From Rheinheimera mangrovi (GTDB taxonomy: Bacteria; Pseudomonadota; Gammaproteobacteria; Enterobacterales; Alteromonadaceae), in assembly GCF_003990335.1 (NCBI RefSeq), contig NZ_CP034683.1, positions 1,936,501-2,000,500 of the forward strand: DNA of 64,000 bases. The letters run 5' to 3'. Position 1 is the first letter of the stretch. Every line of letters starts with the position of its first letter. Shown here in pieces: positions 61,911-64,000 of this stretch. Made by a program: the position numbers and the translations under genes. Under the pieces are notes generated by a model. The model did no database searches. It was not told where the DNA came from and saw only the letters and a program-made list of their open reading frames with translations.

Positions 61911-61995
61911 GTATTCCGTCAGTGCTGCCGCAAGGCGCTCTGACTTTAGTTTTAGTAACGAAACAAAACCCAATTTTTAAAAAAAAGGTGACAAA

Positions 61996-63174
61996 GTGGA
62001 AATTAAAGTCCCGGTACTACCAGAATCAGTTGCAGACGCAACAATCGCCACCTGGCATGTAAAAACAGGTGAAGCCGTTAGCCGTGATCAAGTCCTGGTG
62101 GACATTGAAACCGATAAAGTAGTCCTTGAAGTTGTGGCGCAAGCCGATGGCGTGATGGGCGAAATCGTCCATGCTGAAGGCGCTACTGTAAATGCAGAAC
62201 AAGTGATTGGTCATATGACTGCCGGTGGCGCGCCTGCTGTTAAAGCTGAAGCTGCTCCGGCCGCTGCGGCTCCTGCTGCAGAGTCAGATGATGTGTTAAC
62301 TCCATCTGTTCGCCGCCTCATTGCTGAAAAAGGCTTAGATGCTGCCAAGATCCAGGGCTCTGGTAAAAATGGCCGTGTCACTAAAGAAGACGTAGAGAAA
62401 TTCTTAAGTGGTGCTCCTGCTGCTCCAGCTAAAGCGGCCGCTGCAGTTGCTGCTCCTGCGCCGGTACAAGGTGATCGTTCACAGAAACGTGTGCCTATGA
62501 CACGTTTACGTAAAACTATTGCCAACCGTCTGTTAGAAGCGAAAAACTCGACAGCCATGTTAACGACCTTCAACGAAGTGAACATGAAGCCAATCATGGA
62601 CCTGCGTAAGCAATACCAGGACGTGTTCGAGAAGAAACACGGTATCCGTTTAGGTTTTATGTCTTTCTACGTGAAAGCTGTGACTGAAGCGCTGAAACGT
62701 TTCCCTGAAGTGAACGCTGCTATCGATGGCGATGATATTGTTTATCACAACTTCTTCGACGTCAGCATCGCTGTGTCTACGCCTCGTGGTCTGGTGACTC
62801 CAGTTCTGCGTGACTGTGACAAAATGAACTTGGCTGAAATCGAAAAAGCTATCAAAGATTTAGCCATCAAAGGCCGTGACGGTAAGCTGTCTATGGACGA
62901 CCTGACTGGCGGTAACTTCACTATCACTAACGGTGGTGTGTTCGGTTCTCTGATGTCTACTCCAATCATCAACCCGCCACAATCCGCTATTCTGGGTATG
63001 CACAAAATCCAGGACCGCGTCATGGTGGTAGACGGCAAGATGGAAATTCTGCCAATGATGTACTTAGCCTTGTCATATGACCACCGTATCATCGATGGTA
63101 AAGAGTCAGTCGGCTTCCTGGTTACTATCAAAGAGTTGCTGGAAGATCCAACCCGTATTCTGCTGGATATCTAA
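61996..63174 (+). CDS. sucB: 2-oxoglutarate dehydrogenase E2, dihydrolipoamide succinyltransferase
   Basis: A 392-residue core enzyme. The lipoyl domain occupies residues 1-76, with the lipoylated K41 in ETDKVVLEV. An Ala/Pro linker follows, then the E1/E3-binding domain ([27 protein letters not shown]) near 100-135. The catalytic trimer-forming domain ends in [17 protein letters not shown] with His363 and Asp367. The GTG start at 61996 has AAGGTGA upstream. Only one lipoyl domain is present, as usual for SucB. Confidence 0.97.
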   Translation: MEIKVPVLPESVADATIATWHVKTGEAVSRDQVLVDIETDKVVLEVVAQADGVMGEIVHAEGATVNAEQVIGHMTAGGAPAVKAEAAPAAAAPAAESDDVLTPSVRRLIAEKGLDAAKIQGSGKNGRVTKEDVEKFLSGAPAAPAKAAAAVAAPAPVQGDRSQKRVPMTRLRKTIANRLLEAKNSTAMLTTFNEVNMKPIMDLRKQYQDVFEKKHGIRLGFMSFYVKAVTEALKRFPEVNAAIDGDDIVYHNFFDVSIAVSTPRGLVTPVLRDCDKMNLAEIEKAIKDLAIKGRDGKLSMDDLTGGNFTITNGGVFGSLMSTPIINPPQSAILGMHKIQDRVMVVDGKMEILPMMYLALSYDHRIIDGKESVGFLVTIKELLEDPTRILLDI

Positions 63175-63195
63175 TATCTGGAAAAAGTAACTAAA

Positions 63196-63228
63196 AATGC
63201 TGTTGTTTTCGGGCAACAGCATTTTTTA
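63196..63228 (+). terminator. terminator of sucB
   Basis: AATGCTGTTG/CAACAGCATT ten-base perfect stem, eight-base loop, six-T tail. It separates sucAB from sucC. Confidence 0.9.
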
Positions 63229-63244
63229 TCAGACTGATTGGCAC

Positions 63245-63250
63245 TATAAT
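63245..63250 (+). promoter_or_regulatory. -10 box of a possible sucC promoter
   Basis: A perfect TATAAT hexamer 70 bases before sucC and just after the sucB terminator. No convincing -35 hexamer lies 17 bases upstream, where the T tract is. Suggests that sucC is transcribed separately from sucAB. Confidence 0.4.
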
Positions 63251-63320
63251 ACGCGCCGATCTAAAGGTCAGGTCGCACCACCGGTGTGGCCTTCAATGTC
63301 AAAATGAACGGAAAATAGCC

Positions 63321-64000
63321 ATGAATTTGCACGAGTATCAGGGTAAGCAACTGTTTGCCCAATATGGTTTGCCTGTATCGAAAGGCATCGCCGCAGCAAC
63401 TGTTGAAGAAGCGGTAGAAGCTGCAGATAAAATCGGCGGCGACATGTTTGTTGTCAAGGCTCAGGTTCACGCTGGTGGTCGCGGTAAAGCGGGCGGTGTG
63501 AAGCTGGTGAAAAGCAAAGAAGATATCCGCGCTTTCGCTGAAAAATGGCTTGGAAAGAACCTGGTTACTTATCAGACAGACGAAAAAGGTCAGCCTGTAA
63601 GTCGTATCCTGGTTGAAACCTGTACTGACATCGCTAAAGAGTTGTATTTAGGTGCTGTAGTAGACCGTTCTTCACGTCGTATCGTGTTTATGGCTTCTAC
63701 TGAAGGCGGCGTGGAAATCGAAACTGTTGCCCACGAAACTCCAGAAAAAATTCTGAAAGCTGCTATCGATCCACTGGTTGGCGCTCAGCCATTCCAGGGC
63801 CGTGAATTAGCATTCAAATTAGGCCTGGAAGGCAAGCAAATTAACCAGTTCGTGAAAATTTTCATGGGTCTGGCTCAATTGTTCCAGGAAAAAGATTTAG
63901 CTCTGTTGGAAGTAAACCCTCTGGTTATTACTCCAGCTGGCGATCTGCACTGCTTAGACGCCAAACTGGTGATCGACGGCAACGCTCTGTACCGTCACCC
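63321..64000 (+). CDS. sucC: succinyl-CoA synthetase beta subunit, cut by the window end
   Basis: The frame is open from the ATG at 63321 to the last base (226 codons seen of about 388). [21 protein letters not shown] is the ATP-grasp N terminus in E. coli SucC style ([16 protein letters not shown]). [18 protein letters not shown] is the nucleotide-binding loop, and [12 protein letters not shown] and [15 protein letters not shown] lie near the cut. SucC with SucD makes ATP or GTP from succinyl-CoA. The 3' part and sucD should follow outside the window. Confidence 0.96.
   Translation, partial: MNLHEYQGKQLFAQYGLPVSKGIAAATVEEAVEAADKIGGDMFVVKAQVHAGGRGKAGGVKLVKSKEDIRAFAEKWLGKNLVTYQTDEKGQPVSRILVETCTDIAKELYLGAVVDRSSRRIVFMASTEGGVEIETVAHETPEKILKAAIDPLVGAQPFQGRELAFKLGLEGKQINQFVKIFMGLAQLFQEKDLALLEVNPLVITPAGDLHCLDAKLVIDGNALYRH

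Noticed and set aside
59562..62597. Long minus-strand frames inside sucA and sucB (for example 59562-60008, 61010-61408, 62211-62597)
   Set aside because: Antisense shadows of strongly biased coding sequence; none has protein-like motifs or ribosome sites.

Overview
The window looks like the chromosome of a marine or freshwater gammaproteobacterium close to Alteromonadales/Rheinheimera. This is an inference from gene content and order (csiV-mfd-pilZ-lolCDE, comEC-msbA-lpxK-kdsB, csdAE beside tcdA, gltA facing sdhCDAB-sucABC) and from the protein sequences; no database was searched. Coding is dense on both strands. No rRNA, tRNA or CRISPR array was seen.

Layout. 1-4210: end of an alpha/beta hydrolase, a small unknown protein, a lipoprotein and a chemotaxis receptor. 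4211-8290: an accessory island made of five integron gene cassettes with recognisable attC sites but no integrase gene, whose last attC is split by a complete group II (class C) intron with its own reverse transcriptase/maturase. 8487-12974: thiolase, secreted hydrolase, lipoprotein and CoA-transferase/hydrolase. 13067-15854: two decayed paralogous exported-protein genes separated by an intact IS3-family element. 16109-23829: a lipoprotein peptidase related to M49, then a porin / BCCT transporter / cNMP-CBS-DUF294 / exonuclease cluster. 23854-28495: a MukBEF-like condensin operon, mksF-mksE-mksB, with no mksG. 28622-32575: nhaD, a lysine riboswitch with lysC, and an HDOD protein. 32724-40302: radD, a small lipoprotein, csiV, mfd and a PilZ protein. 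40389-51970: lolCDE, a DUF2062 protein, comEC, msbA, lpxK, a Trm112-like gene, kdsB, a pseudouridine synthase and tcdA. 52253-53913: csdE and csdA. 53967 to the end: gltA, sdhCDAB, sucA, sucB and the start of sucC.

How the genes work together. The right end supplies most of the TCA cycle: citrate synthase, succinate dehydrogenase, 2-oxoglutarate dehydrogenase E1/E2 and succinyl-CoA synthetase. The centre is an envelope block: lipoprotein release by LolCDE, lipid A/LPS synthesis and flipping by MsbA, LpxK and KdsB, plus competence by ComEC. RadD and Mfd are DNA repair motors, and MksFEB is a chromosome-organising SMC complex. CsdA and CsdE feed sulfur to a Csd system whose usual partner TcdA (CsdL) is encoded next door.

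Repeats are unusually visible. There are two GTAG-headed REP palindromes, a dispersed TIR-bounded element found in three places (one as a 123-bp tandem array inside the lol operon), a four-copy 76-bp tandem repeat overlapping the end of tcdA, five attC sites, one IS and one intron. The strongest candidate for something under-described is the integrase-less cassette cluster carrying a sense-oriented group IIC intron exactly in an attC core.
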